A DNA stretch of 64,000 nucleotides, taken from NCBI GenBank assembly GCA_038522945.1, contig JBCBJV010000003.1:62001-126000 (forward strand), given 5' to 3'. Positions 8,978 to 17,297 of the stretch are shown piece by piece. How positions within the stretch are numbered: the first letter of the stretch is position 1; every line of letters begins with the position of its first letter. Position numbers and translations under genes: made by a program. Source of the stretch: MED-G105 sp038522945. GTDB taxonomy: Bacteria; Pseudomonadota; Alphaproteobacteria; Caulobacterales; Parvularculaceae. The notes below the pieces were generated by a model that was not told the DNA's origin, did no database searches, and was given only the letters and a program-made list of their open reading frames with translations.

Positions 8978-11230
8978 ATGGTTGCCTCGCCCCAGCCTCC
9001 TGACTGGTCCGATCCAAAGCCTGCCTCCGCCGAGGCGGCACTATTCCCGTCATCGTCCCCGACATTGCTCCAGGCATTGGCACCGCTGGCGCAGTCAGTC
9101 GCGCATCGTGGCCGCGCGAGCCTCAGATGGCTGAGCGAGTCCCTCGCTGCAGAGAATGTGAATGCAGGGCTCTGGCTTCCGGTAGCGTTGGGAATCGGCG
9201 TTGTCGCTTACTTTTCCCTTCCTTTTGAGCCGGACTGGCGCGCGCTTTGTCTGCTGGGGCTGGTTGTCCTTCCGTTGGCAGTCATTGTACGCACAAAGTG
9301 GCCCATCGCCGGATGGGCCATCTTTTGGGCGTTGCTGGGATTCTGTCTTGCCGATGTCCGTGTGGCACTCGTTGATGCCCCGGTGCTGGAAAAAGACCTT
9401 TCCATACGGAGTATCACTGGACGTGTTGTCGCTGTGGAAGAGGGCAACGGCCGTCAGCGCTTCATTGTTGCCCCTGCCGGAATCGATCGATTGCAGGATG
9501 AGAAGGTGCCCGCGAAGATCCGGGTGAATTGGCGCGGCACTCCATCTGACGCAGCGCCGGGTGACTTAGTCTCGTTCCGAGCCGGGTTATCACCGCCGCC
9601 CCCGCCTGTTGCCCCCGGGGCCTATGACTATGCTCGCCAGCTTTACTTTGAGCGCATCGGGGCAGTGGGTTTCGCCGTTAGTGCGCCGTTGCTTCTTGAG
9701 ACAAGTGCGGACAACTCCGGTGTAAACCAGTACTTTGCCGCGCGCGCGGAAATTGAAAAAGTCCGGGTTAGCCTCTTTTCCCGGATCGTCTCAGCTGCGC
9801 CGGGCGAGGGTGGGGCGATCATTGCTGCGATTGTAACGGGCAAAAGGGCAGCGATCAGCGAAGAAGCGCAAATCGCGCTCCGTGACTCCGGCCTTGCTCA
9901 CCTCATCGCCATATCCGGCCTTCACATGGGATTGGCATCCGGCCTTCTCTTTTTCTGTATGCGGTTCTTGCTCGCCTTAAGCCCCCAGCTGGCGCTTAAC
10001 TATCCCATCAAGAAATGGGCGGCCCTTGCCGCCATGGCAGCGGGCCTTGCCTATCTTCTTTTGTCTGGAGGCGGATGGTCAGCCCGGCGCGCCTTTATCA
10101 TGACCTCAATTGTCTTTGTGGCAATTTTGTTCGACAGGCGGGCACTGTCCTTGCGAAACGTGGCGATCGCCGCGACGATCCTGATCGTCCTGACGCCAGA
10201 GGCGATCCTTCATCCCGGCTTCCAGATGTCATTTGCTGCAGTTACGGCATTGATTGCCGGATATGAATGGATGAGCGCACGCGACCAGGGTGATTTGTCG
10301 TTCACTGTCTTGGCGCGACTGCGACGATACTTGGTCGGGATCGGTATCACTGATTTGATTGCCGCCGTGGCAACGGCCCCGTTCAGCCTATTTCATTTTC
10401 AGCGTGCTGCGGTTTACAGCCTGCCCGCCAATCTGGTGGCCATGCCAATCATGGCGTTCTGGATCGTACCCTCCTGCCTTGCGGCGATATTCTTGATGCC
10501 GCTCGGTGTGGACGCACCCTTCTGGCGCTTAGCGGCCGGGGGTATGGAATTGATTTTGAGCGTATGCCGATCAATTACCTCGGTGGAAGGAGCAGTGGTG
10601 ACCGTCCCGCGATGGTCGCCAGTTGCACTCGGCGTGATCACCCTTGGCGGGCTATGGTTTTGCCTGATGGCGGGGCGTGTGCGTTGGCTTGCATTCATCG
10701 CGATACCGGTGTTTGTGCTGACATCATTGGGCAGACCGACCCCGATCGTGTTCGTGGATGGGACTTGGGATAATGTGGGCGTCGTCGATACGGAAAGGGC
10801 GGCGACCGAATATGACGGCCCTGTCCTTGGTCTGCTGGCGCCGCGCCGGGATAAATTCGCGGCTGAACGGTGGAAAGAGTATGTCGGGTTTAACGCGTTG
10901 CGTGTCTCATCAGTCCCGCTGGAGAGGCTTGGCCAGTGCGGACCTGCCGGGTGCGTTGTGACCCGCGGTGGCAAGACAATCAGCATCGTCACGGATCGAT
11001 TGGCATTGGCGGAGGACTGTCAGCGGGCTGATCTTGTAATCGCCATGTATTCGGTCTCCCGGCGCGCGGAGGCCGTATGCGAGGCAACACTGTTGTCATT
11101 CTGGTCGGGGTGGAACAATGGTGCCCATATAATCAGTGAGCGGAACGGTAAACTCATTATAACGTCCGTTCGCGACCGAGCCGGGGAACGGCCCTGGTCG
11201 CAGTACAGGTCGCGATATCGGTCGCGTTAG
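8978..11230 (+). CDS. comEC: ComEC/Rec2 family DNA-uptake channel protein
   Basis: 750 residues. After a hydrophilic start come two TM helices, a soluble DUF4131-like OB-fold region (about residues 140-235), then the Competence domain with many TM helices (about 280-560) including the conserved ISGLHMGL and GGGWSARRAF stretches. In competent bacteria ComEC carries single-stranded DNA across the inner membrane. The C-terminal 170 residues should hold a metallo-beta-lactamase-like domain, but I see no HxHxDH signature, so this region is degenerate, as often in alphaproteobacteria. It lies next to lexA across the DUF917 gene and is divergent from gltX. No Shine-Dalgarno site is strong at the chosen ATG, so the N-terminus is uncertain. 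Confidence 0.9.
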   Translation: MVASPQPPDWSDPKPASAEAALFPSSSPTLLQALAPLAQSVAHRGRASLRWLSESLAAENVNAGLWLPVALGIGVVAYFSLPFEPDWRALCLLGLVVLPLAVIVRTKWPIAGWAIFWALLGFCLADVRVALVDAPVLEKDLSIRSITGRVVAVEEGNGRQRFIVAPAGIDRLQDEKVPAKIRVNWRGTPSDAAPGDLVSFRAGLSPPPPPVAPGAYDYARQLYFERIGAVGFAVSAPLLLETSADNSGVNQYFAARAEIEKVRVSLFSRIVSAAPGEGGAIIAAIVTGKRAAISEEAQIALRDSGLAHLIAISGLHMGLASGLLFFCMRFLLALSPQLALNYPIKKWAALAAMAAGLAYLLLSGGGWSARRAFIMTSIVFVAILFDRRALSLRNVAIAATILIVLTPEAILHPGFQMSFAAVTALIAGYEWMSARDQGDLSFTVLARLRRYLVGIGITDLIAAVATAPFSLFHFQRAAVYSLPANLVAMPIMAFWIVPSCLAAIFLMPLGVDAPFWRLAAGGMELILSVCRSITSVEGAVVTVPRWSPVALGVITLGGLWFCLMAGRVRWLAFIAIPVFVLTSLGRPTPIVFVDGTWDNVGVVDTERAATEYDGPVLGLLAPRRDKFAAERWKEYVGFNALRVSSVPLERLGQCGPAGCVVTRGGKTISIVTDRLALAEDCQRADLVIAMYSVSRRAEAVCEATLLSFWSGWNNGAHIISERNGKLIITSVRDRAGERPWSQYRSRYRSR

Positions 11231-11252
11231 GCGGCTCGATTTTAGCGCGCGT

Positions 11253-12470
11253 TCATCGGTTTTCGCGTGCTTGCAACTCTTCCAGTGGCACGAAATCAAA
11301 GTCGAAGCCAAAGTGACGCGGGCCGATGAGCTCAACACCTTTCGGGCTGCGCCAGGGGGCGGGGGCGGGTACGCCCACAAATGCAACCTTTTCACCGACC
11401 ACATAGCCGCCATAGCCAACGCCAAGGGTCGACTCGCCGGTTTCCGGATCAAGATTGTAGATATAGTCTGGTGACATGACATCCAGTTCGCCGTCCAGCC
11501 ATCCGACAATATTCTCATTCTTCACGTAGACTTTGTATGTCCGCCCCGCATACTCGCCGACACCGTCGAGTTCGGCTTCGACCCAGTTAAAGCCGCGCTC
11601 GCCTCGTTCTTCGGCTTTTGTGACGACGCCCTCAAATAGTTCGTACCCTCCGGCAACGTCAATTAGGGCGGCAATGGGGTCTTGTCCTGCCTCGCGCGCC
11701 TCCCGCACTGTGCGGCCGAAAAGTTCGGCCTCGGACAAATTGCCTGGTAAAACGCCCTTTTCAAGTTGCGCGCCGGACATGGGGGTCATGGTCATGGTCG
11801 CCTCGCCGGCACTCGCCACGGCAATGGCGCGCGCGATATCTTCCACGCGGTATTCATCGATTGCGTGTTTGATCACGATTTCGTCCCCCCACGGGGTGAT
11901 GATTGCGGTCGGCACTGAGGCGATCCCATTAATCCATGGAATGGACTGCTGAACCTCTGGCACGGCGCGACCTGTGATGCCCGCATCAAGGGTCGGAATG
12001 CCCATTTCTGCGCCGAGGACCAGGGCCGTTGAGGTTGCGCCTGCGGCTTCTGACCGAACAAGCGCGGCCACTTCCTTGCCGGTGAAGTCTCTGAATAATT
12101 CAACCACGCGCTGGCGCGGATCTTCAACCAAAGGCAATTCTTGTTCCGTCGTTCGATCAATTACATGTTGCCATGGCCCGCCACCGCCGATGATTTGTAC
12201 GGCGATCACCATACCGTCGTCAGGTACATTTTCAGGCTGAATAGTGCGAAAGACCTTCCCCTCAGCGAGGGCTGCCTTGACCTCTGCGATAGACTCTGAC
12301 GGGTCGCAATTACGGGTCGATTGGATGCATGAGCCAATCAGGATATCCATGAGGTTCTGTTCGGTCAGTGTACGTATTTTTGGGTCGTCGGTTTGCGCGA
12401 CTGCAGCGCTACCGATGCAGGCGAGTGCTGCTGCGATAACTGTTGTTATGTGTGTTAGTTTACGGAACAT
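11253..12470 (-). CDS. DUF917 family protein with a secretory signal peptide
   Basis: 405 residues from ATG 12470, chosen because GAGGG lies 5 nt upstream and because it starts a signal peptide (MFRKL..., hydrophobic core, cleavage after AVAQ near residue 25). The mature protein matches the DUF917/S-methylthiohydantoin desulfurase-like family: IGGGGPW, DAGITGRAVPE followed by Q, and a C-terminal beta-rich domain. Family members usually sit in the cytoplasm beside hydantoinases. This one appears exported and has no hydantoinase neighbour. It is convergent with comEC (22-bp gap) and downstream of lexA on the same strand. The substrate is unknown. Confidence 0.75.
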   Translation of the reverse strand: MFRKLTHITTVIAAALACIGSAAVAQTDDPKIRTLTEQNLMDILIGSCIQSTRNCDPSESIAEVKAALAEGKVFRTIQPENVPDDGMVIAVQIIGGGGPWQHVIDRTTEQELPLVEDPRQRVVELFRDFTGKEVAALVRSEAAGATSTALVLGAEMGIPTLDAGITGRAVPEVQQSIPWINGIASVPTAIITPWGDEIVIKHAIDEYRVEDIARAIAVASAGEATMTMTPMSGAQLEKGVLPGNLSEAELFGRTVREAREAGQDPIAALIDVAGGYELFEGVVTKAEERGERGFNWVEAELDGVGEYAGRTYKVYVKNENIVGWLDGELDVMSPDYIYNLDPETGESTLGVGYGGYVVGEKVAFVGVPAPAPWRSPKGVELIGPRHFGFDFDFVPLEELQARENR

Positions 12471-12628
12471 ATCACCCTCATGACTCGATAATGGACGGCA
12501 GCATGGGGCAATCTTGACCACCAGCGCAAGCCATCGATGGGTTCCGGTCAAACATGCCGTAACCGGGTCACACTGGAGTGACGTGCCGGTTTGGTCAGGA
12601 GCCCGCGGTCAAGAAAGGGCGCTGGCCG

Positions 12629-13345
12629 TCAGTACTTCCGGAACAATCCGGCGAGTTTGCCCTGGATGGCGACCCGCTCCGCGCCATAGATCCGCGTCTC
12701 GTAGGTTTCGTTTGCCGGCTCCAAGGCGATGGCGGCGCCTTTCTTGCGCAAACGCTTCAGCGTGGCTTCCTGGTCGTCAACAAGGGCGACCACGATCTCC
12801 CCATTGGCGGCGTCGCCGGCCTTCCGGATAAAGACGATGTCGCCATCATGGATGCCAGCCTCGATCATGGAGTCGCCCTGGACTTCGAGGGCATAATGTT
12901 CACCGGCGCCAAGGAGCGTTGACGGGGCCGGGACCTGATCAACCTCGTGCTGAATGGCCTCGATCGGCGTGCCAGCCGCGATGCGGCCAAGGACCGGGAT
13001 CATTTCGCTGGCGGAGCCTTGCGCAAGTGCGGACGTCTGTGGCTCGCCAGCTGGCCGTGATGATTTGGAGAAATCGCCGACAACGACTTTAGGTCGTGGC
13101 CGCAAGCTCGACTGTGCTTTCGTCTCGATGTCATCCGGCAGACGCACAATCTCCAGCGCCCGCGCGCGATGGGGCAGTCGGCGCAAGAAACCGCGCTCTT
13201 CCAAGGCAGTGATCAGGCGGTGGATGCCGGATTTGGAGCGCAGATCGAGGGCTTCTTTCATCTCCTCAAAGGAAGGAGAAACGCCTGTGTCTTTCACGCG
13301 TTCATGGATGAACATCAGGAGCTGGTGCTGTTTTTTTGTAAGCAT
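12629..13345 (-). CDS. lexA: LexA repressor (SOS regulator)
   Basis: 238 residues from ATG 13345 (MLTKKQ, the usual LexA opening); a GTG at 13363 would add six residues. The N-terminal winged helix is followed by an alphaproteobacterial-style long linker (about residues 75-115). The C-terminal S24 peptidase domain has the self-cleavage site A-G in RIAAGTP, the catalytic Ser in QGDSMIE and the catalytic Lys in DDQEATLKRL. LexA represses DNA-damage genes and cleaves itself when RecA filaments form. Its own promoter region carries a GTTC-N7-GTTC box at 13396-13410, indicating autoregulation. It lies directly downstream of trpC. Confidence 0.97.
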   Translation of the reverse strand: MLTKKQHQLLMFIHERVKDTGVSPSFEEMKEALDLRSKSGIHRLITALEERGFLRRLPHRARALEIVRLPDDIETKAQSSLRPRPKVVVGDFSKSSRPAGEPQTSALAQGSASEMIPVLGRIAAGTPIEAIQHEVDQVPAPSTLLGAGEHYALEVQGDSMIEAGIHDGDIVFIRKAGDAANGEIVVALVDDQEATLKRLRKKGAAIALEPANETYETRIYGAERVAIQGKLAGLFRKY

Positions 13346-13395
13346 GCCGCCTCGTTTGGCCACGCTGCTGCGCGGACCCAGTTTGTTTCCATCAT

Positions 13396-13410
13396 GTTCT
13401 ATGATTGTTC
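13396..13410. promoter_or_regulatory. LexA operator (SOS box), GTTC-N7-GTTC type
   Basis: GTTC at 13396-13399 and GTTC at 13407-13410 are separated by seven bases, an exact match to the direct-repeat operator known for alphaproteobacterial LexA. It ends 51 nt upstream of the lexA ATG, as expected for an autoregulated promoter. On the lexA strand it reads GAAC-N7-GAAC. Confidence 0.85.
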
Positions 13411-13501
13411 GCTTACGGGGTCAAGGGGCGTAATCGGCTCGAACGCATTGATTCCATGGAAGTTTCGCTGGTTTGTTCCTGTTACGGGCCGGCTGGGGAA
13501 A

Positions 13502-14299
13502 TTAACCAAGACCAAGCAGGCTGGATGTCGCGCTGGCTACATTCGGCTGCCGCATGAGTGTTTCCCCCACGAGAAAGCCTGACGCACCAGAGTGTTTGAG
13601 CGTTTGAACATCCTGATACCCGGTGATCCCGCTTTCTGAAATGAGGAAACGATCCTCAGGCACCATCGGCGCGAGCGTCGCAGTTGTCTGGAGGCTCGTC
13701 TCAAAGGTCTTCAGATTGCGATTGTTGACCCCGATGAGCGGCGAGGCGAGGCGCAAAGCCCGCTCCATTTCCGCTTCGTCGTGGACTTCGATGAGCACAT
13801 CCAGGCGGTGGGCATTGGCTGCGGTTTCCAGCTCTGCTGCCTGATCGTCGGAAAGGCAGGCCATAATGAGGAGGATGCAATCTGCGCCCCAGGCCCGCGC
13901 CTCCGTGACCTGATACGTATCGATCATGAAGTCCTTGCGGAGCACCGGCAGGGTGCACGCCTCACGAGCCACCTGCAAATAGTCCGGGTGCCCCTGAAAG
14001 CTCGGCGTATCAGTCAAAACGGAAAGACACGCCGCACCGCCTCTTTCATAGTCGCGGGCATGGGTCGCGGGGTCGAAGTCCGCGCGGATCAGCCCCTTTG
14101 AGGGACTTGCCTTTTTGATTTCAGCTATGAGGGCCGGGCGATCCTCAGCTGCTTTGCGCAGGGCGTGCTCGAATCCGCGTGGGGCCGGTTGTTCAGCGGC
14201 CTGACGTTCAAGATCAGCAAGAGCGATTGTCGACTTCGCGTCCGCGACTTCCCGCCTTTTATAAGCAACAATATCATCCAGAATGGTCATGGCATTCAT
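13502..14299 (-). CDS. trpC: indole-3-glycerol phosphate synthase
   Basis: 265 residues, monofunctional TrpC, a (beta/alpha)8 barrel that closes CdRP to indole-3-glycerol phosphate in tryptophan synthesis. Seen features: the catalytic region AEIKKASPSKG with active Lys residues, FDPATHARDYERGGAACLSVLTD, and the phosphate-binding C-terminal part ESGITGYQD and GFLVGETLMR. Its ATG overlaps the trpD stop as ATGA (14296-14299), so translation is coupled. A second ATG three codons later is possible. In most related genomes moaC and moeA follow; here the next gene is lexA. Confidence 0.97.
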   Translation of the reverse strand: MNAMTILDDIVAYKRREVADAKSTIALADLERQAAEQPAPRGFEHALRKAAEDRPALIAEIKKASPSKGLIRADFDPATHARDYERGGAACLSVLTDTPSFQGHPDYLQVAREACTLPVLRKDFMIDTYQVTEARAWGADCILLIMACLSDDQAAELETAANAHRLDVLIEVHDEAEMERALRLASPLIGVNNRNLKTFETSLQTTATLAPMVPEDRFLISESGITGYQDVQTLKHSGASGFLVGETLMRQPNVASATSSLLGLG

Positions 14300-15300
14300 T
14301 CGTTCGTTATGCGGATCAGTTCTGCCAGTGCGGTCACTGCCCGGCCGCGATCAATGGACTGCGCGGCAAGGGCGGCGCCTTCTGTAAGGTCAGGAGCCAA
14401 ATCTGCCACGACAAGGGTAGCAGCCGCATTCAACAAGACAATATCGCGGTAGGCGCCAGGCTGACCGGTCAGAAGGTCTTTAAGCGCGCGCGCGTTTTCT
14501 TCAGGGCTGCCACCGCGCAGTTGCCGCGGTTCGCAACGCGGAAGGCCAGCCTCCTCGGGCGACACTACTCGTGACTGCACACTTGTTCCGTTCAGGTCCG
14601 CAACTCGGCTTGTGGTCGTGGTGGTCAACTCATCCAGCCCATCGTCGCCATGGACAATCCAGGCCCGTTTGGTGCCAAGTTCGCCAAGGGCTTCAGCAAT
14701 GGGCGATACAAGCGCTCCATCAAAGACGCCGAGCAATTGTCGGCTGGCACCTGCCGGGTTGGACAGAGGGCCGAGCAGGTTGAAAATCGTCCGCACCCCA
14801 AGGGCCTTGCGCACAGGCGCGACCTTGGCAACCGCCTTGTGGTGGTTGGCGGCGAACATGAAACCGATCCCGGCAACCTCAATTGCTTTCCTCACTGTGT
14901 CCGGAGTTGCTTGAAGATTGACGCCCAGGACAGAGAGAACATCCGACGAGCCCGAGGAAGAGCTTGCAGCGCGATTGCCATGTTTGGCGATCTTTACCCC
15001 GGCGCCAGCGGCGACAATAGCGGCGGCAGTGGAGATATTATAGGTATGCTGACCGTCGCCGCCGGTCCCGCAGGTGTCGACCAGATCAGCGCCGGCATCA
15101 ACAGGGGTTGCTGCCGACCGCATGGCCTCCGCCGCGCCGACAAGTTCGTCGACGGTTTCCCCGCGCCCGCGCAATCCCATGAGAAACGCGGCGATTTCGA
15201 TGTCGCTTGCCTTGCCACCCAAAAGAACGTCCATGGCCTCGCGCATGTCTGCCCGGGAAAGGGGGCCGCCGTCGGCGATTATTTTTAAATACTTCTGCAT
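14296..15300 (-). CDS. trpD: anthranilate phosphoribosyltransferase
   Basis: 334 residues, the normal length. It transfers a phosphoribosyl group from PRPP to anthranilate, the second step of the tryptophan branch. The PRPP-binding signature DTCGTGGDG is followed by YNISTAAA, and the second conserved segment KHGNRAASSSSGSSD and the Mg-binding GLDEL are present. It sits between trpG (29 bp upstream) and trpC (4-bp overlap), so the three form one operon trpG-trpD-trpC on the minus strand. Confidence 0.97.
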   Translation of the reverse strand: MQKYLKIIADGGPLSRADMREAMDVLLGGKASDIEIAAFLMGLRGRGETVDELVGAAEAMRSAATPVDAGADLVDTCGTGGDGQHTYNISTAAAIVAAGAGVKIAKHGNRAASSSSGSSDVLSVLGVNLQATPDTVRKAIEVAGIGFMFAANHHKAVAKVAPVRKALGVRTIFNLLGPLSNPAGASRQLLGVFDGALVSPIAEALGELGTKRAWIVHGDDGLDELTTTTTSRVADLNGTSVQSRVVSPEEAGLPRCEPRQLRGGSPEENARALKDLLTGQPGAYRDIVLLNAAATLVVADLAPDLTEGAALAAQSIDRGRAVTALAELIRITNE

Positions 15301-15329
15301 AAAGATGAAATTGCTTTTCGCTCGGCCCG

Positions 15330-15914
15330 TCAGGAAGCGTCGGCCCTTCTGAGGAAATTCTCCATAAGCTGCGCGCCATGGTCGGTTGCGATGCTTTCCG
15401 GGTGAAACTGAACGCCCGCAATAGGCATGTCTTTGTGTTCGACCGCCATGATCTCATCGTCGCTAACCGAGCTAGCGGTGATGGTCAGCTCTCCCGGCAG
15501 TTTGTCGGGCTCGGCCACAAGGGAGTGATATCGAGTCGCCTGGAAGGGCGTCGGTATGTTGTCAAAGAGGGTGGTTTCACCGGTGTGGCGAACGGCGCTT
15601 GTCTTGCCGTGCATCAGCATTTCTGCGCGGATGATCGTGCCGCCAAAGGCCTGTGCGATAGCCTGCATCCCGAGACAGACACCAAAGACCGGCACGCCAG
15701 CCGATGCCGCGCCCTTGATAACATCAAGGCAAATCCCCGCATTGTCCGGTATGCCCGGACCGGGTGAGAGGACAATCGCTTCCGGTTTGGTGGCGAGCGC
15801 CTCATCAGTGGAAATCTTATCGTTGCGGACCACGGAAATTTTGCGTCCTGTCGCGCCGATAAGGTGCGCCAGGTTGTAGGTGAAGCTGTCGTAGTTATCG
15901 ATTAGGAGAATCAT
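15330..15914 (-). CDS. trpG: anthranilate synthase component II (glutamine amidotransferase)
   Basis: 194 residues, class I glutamine amidotransferase. It supplies ammonia from glutamine to TrpE for anthranilate formation, and in many bacteria also to PabB for p-aminobenzoate. The triad is visible: Cys in GVCLGMQAIA, His and Glu in FHPESIATDHG. The opening MILLIDNYDSFTYNL is canonical. It is the first gene of trpGDC. Its partner trpE lies 4.5 kb away beyond an envelope-gene block. Upstream it is divergent from the YibQ-like gene. Confidence 0.96.
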   Translation of the reverse strand: MILLIDNYDSFTYNLAHLIGATGRKISVVRNDKISTDEALATKPEAIVLSPGPGIPDNAGICLDVIKGAASAGVPVFGVCLGMQAIAQAFGGTIIRAEMLMHGKTSAVRHTGETTLFDNIPTPFQATRYHSLVAEPDKLPGELTITASSVSDDEIMAVEHKDMPIAGVQFHPESIATDHGAQLMENFLRRADAS

Positions 15915-16087
15915 TGCAAACGTTTCGATCCGCTAGAGATCAGCAGGGCTAACCTAAGGCAGCGCAACAGGAAAGAGGACAGCACACCAAAGTGCTCAAC
16001 ACGAAGACCAAAAAAGCCAGCTTCCGTCGCCCGAGCCAAAGCAGTCGTCATCGTCCCAATCACGGGACAAGTCATGGCAAGCGTCTG

Positions 16088-17233
16088 ATGAAAGGCCAAC
16101 GTGCGCGGTCCGTCGGGCGGGACGGGCTCTATCTGGTCGGCTCGTTTTTTCTGTTCGCTTTGTTCTATGGCGCAACGACCCTGGCCTTTGTGCGCGGAAT
16201 ACCTGTGGCTGGCCCCCGGGGCGTGGACGAGCTCGCCCTCGCTGAAACGGCTACACCGCCGCCGCCAGCCATCAGAGGCGGTGAGGTCTCGCTGCCGGTC
16301 CTGGGATCACTGCGACCGGCTGTTAGGGTTGATCCGGCCGAGCGGCTTGCGCCGCCAGACGTGGTGCCCAATGTGGTTCCGGGCAAAGTCAAAACTACGA
16401 AATCGTCGCCTGCGCGCTCTGCCCCCGCTAAGACCGAAAACGAGCTTACGCTGGTATCCGCGCCAGTATCGGGAGAGCCGCCGAAAATCATCGTGATTGT
16501 TGACGATATGGGGTTAGACCCAGCGGTGTTTGAGCGCTTCCGTCAATTGCCGGGGCCCGTCACATTTTCGTTTTTGCCTTACGCGAATGGCGTTTCGAAA
16601 ATGGTCAGTGCGGCGAAGGCCGACGGGGACGCGGTTATGCTCCATCTGCCCATGGAGCCCACAGGCGACGACGACCCAGGCCCAAATGCGCTGACTGTCG
16701 ATATGTCTGCAACGGAGATAAAGCGCGCCCTCGATTGGAACTTGTCGCGGTTTAGTGGGTACACGGCAATCAATAATCACATGGGGTCGCGGTTCACCCA
16801 GGACTTTGGCCGGATGGGAGTTGTCCTCAATCGTCTGTCCAACCGGAACTTGCTGTTCCTTGACTCTCTGACAACAGCGAAATCCGTAGCCTCAAAGGTC
16901 GGAACGAAGACGGGTACAACTGTGATTGTGCGCGATGTCTTTCTTGATGATGATCCCACCCGCGCTGACATCCGTGCGCAATTGAACGAAGTCGAACGCC
17001 TCGCCCGAGAGAACGGGTATGCAGTGGCGATCTGCCATCCCCGGCAGTCGACTTTTGACGTCCTCGGTCCATGGCTCACATCGGCGGTGCTGCGCGGGTT
17101 TGATCTGGAAACGATCGACTACCTTGTCGACCGGTCACGCCCTGCAGTGATGGAGGCTTCTCTAAACCCCAATACGGGTGGAGGACCTGGTCGCGAAACC
17201 GTTGCGGACCTTGCACCGTCATTCCGTGAGTGA
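16088..17233 (+). CDS. divergent polysaccharide deacetylase family protein (YibQ-like)
   Basis: 381 residues from ATG 16088; an in-frame GTG at 15992 would add a basic 32-residue leader. One TM helix near the N-terminus (GSFFLFALFYGATTLAF) is followed by a Pro/Thr-rich periplasmic linker and the divergent polysaccharide deacetylase domain (Pfam Polysacc_deac_2). The family features IIVIVDDMG, LHLPMEP, NNHMGSRFT, LFLDSLT and ICHPR give the metal-site Asp/His pattern of the NodB-like barrel. Such proteins are periplasmic, membrane-anchored and in many proteobacteria sit beside EnvC or CtpA-like genes, which are not seen here. The substrate is unknown. It is convergent with the porin gene. Confidence 0.85.
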   Translation: MKGQRARSVGRDGLYLVGSFFLFALFYGATTLAFVRGIPVAGPRGVDELALAETATPPPPAIRGGEVSLPVLGSLRPAVRVDPAERLAPPDVVPNVVPGKVKTTKSSPARSAPAKTENELTLVSAPVSGEPPKIIVIVDDMGLDPAVFERFRQLPGPVTFSFLPYANGVSKMVSAAKADGDAVMLHLPMEPTGDDDPGPNALTVDMSATEIKRALDWNLSRFSGYTAINNHMGSRFTQDFGRMGVVLNRLSNRNLLFLDSLTTAKSVASKVGTKTGTTVIVRDVFLDDDPTRADIRAQLNEVERLARENGYAVAICHPRQSTFDVLGPWLTSAVLRGFDLETIDYLVDRSRPAVMEASLNPNTGGGPGRETVADLAPSFRE

Positions 17234-17267
17234 AGCAAGACCAAAATGACGTGCTTGACCTTGCTTC
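17232..17267. terminator. hairpin between convergent genes
   Basis: GAAGCAAG (17232-17239) pairs perfectly with CTTGCTTC (17260-17267) in the gap between the YibQ-like and porin genes. It overlaps the stop codon of the first. There is no U-run, so termination is only suggested. Confidence 0.35.
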
Positions 17268-17297
17268 TCGCGTCAATCCCTCGAATGTGCCAGCCCT

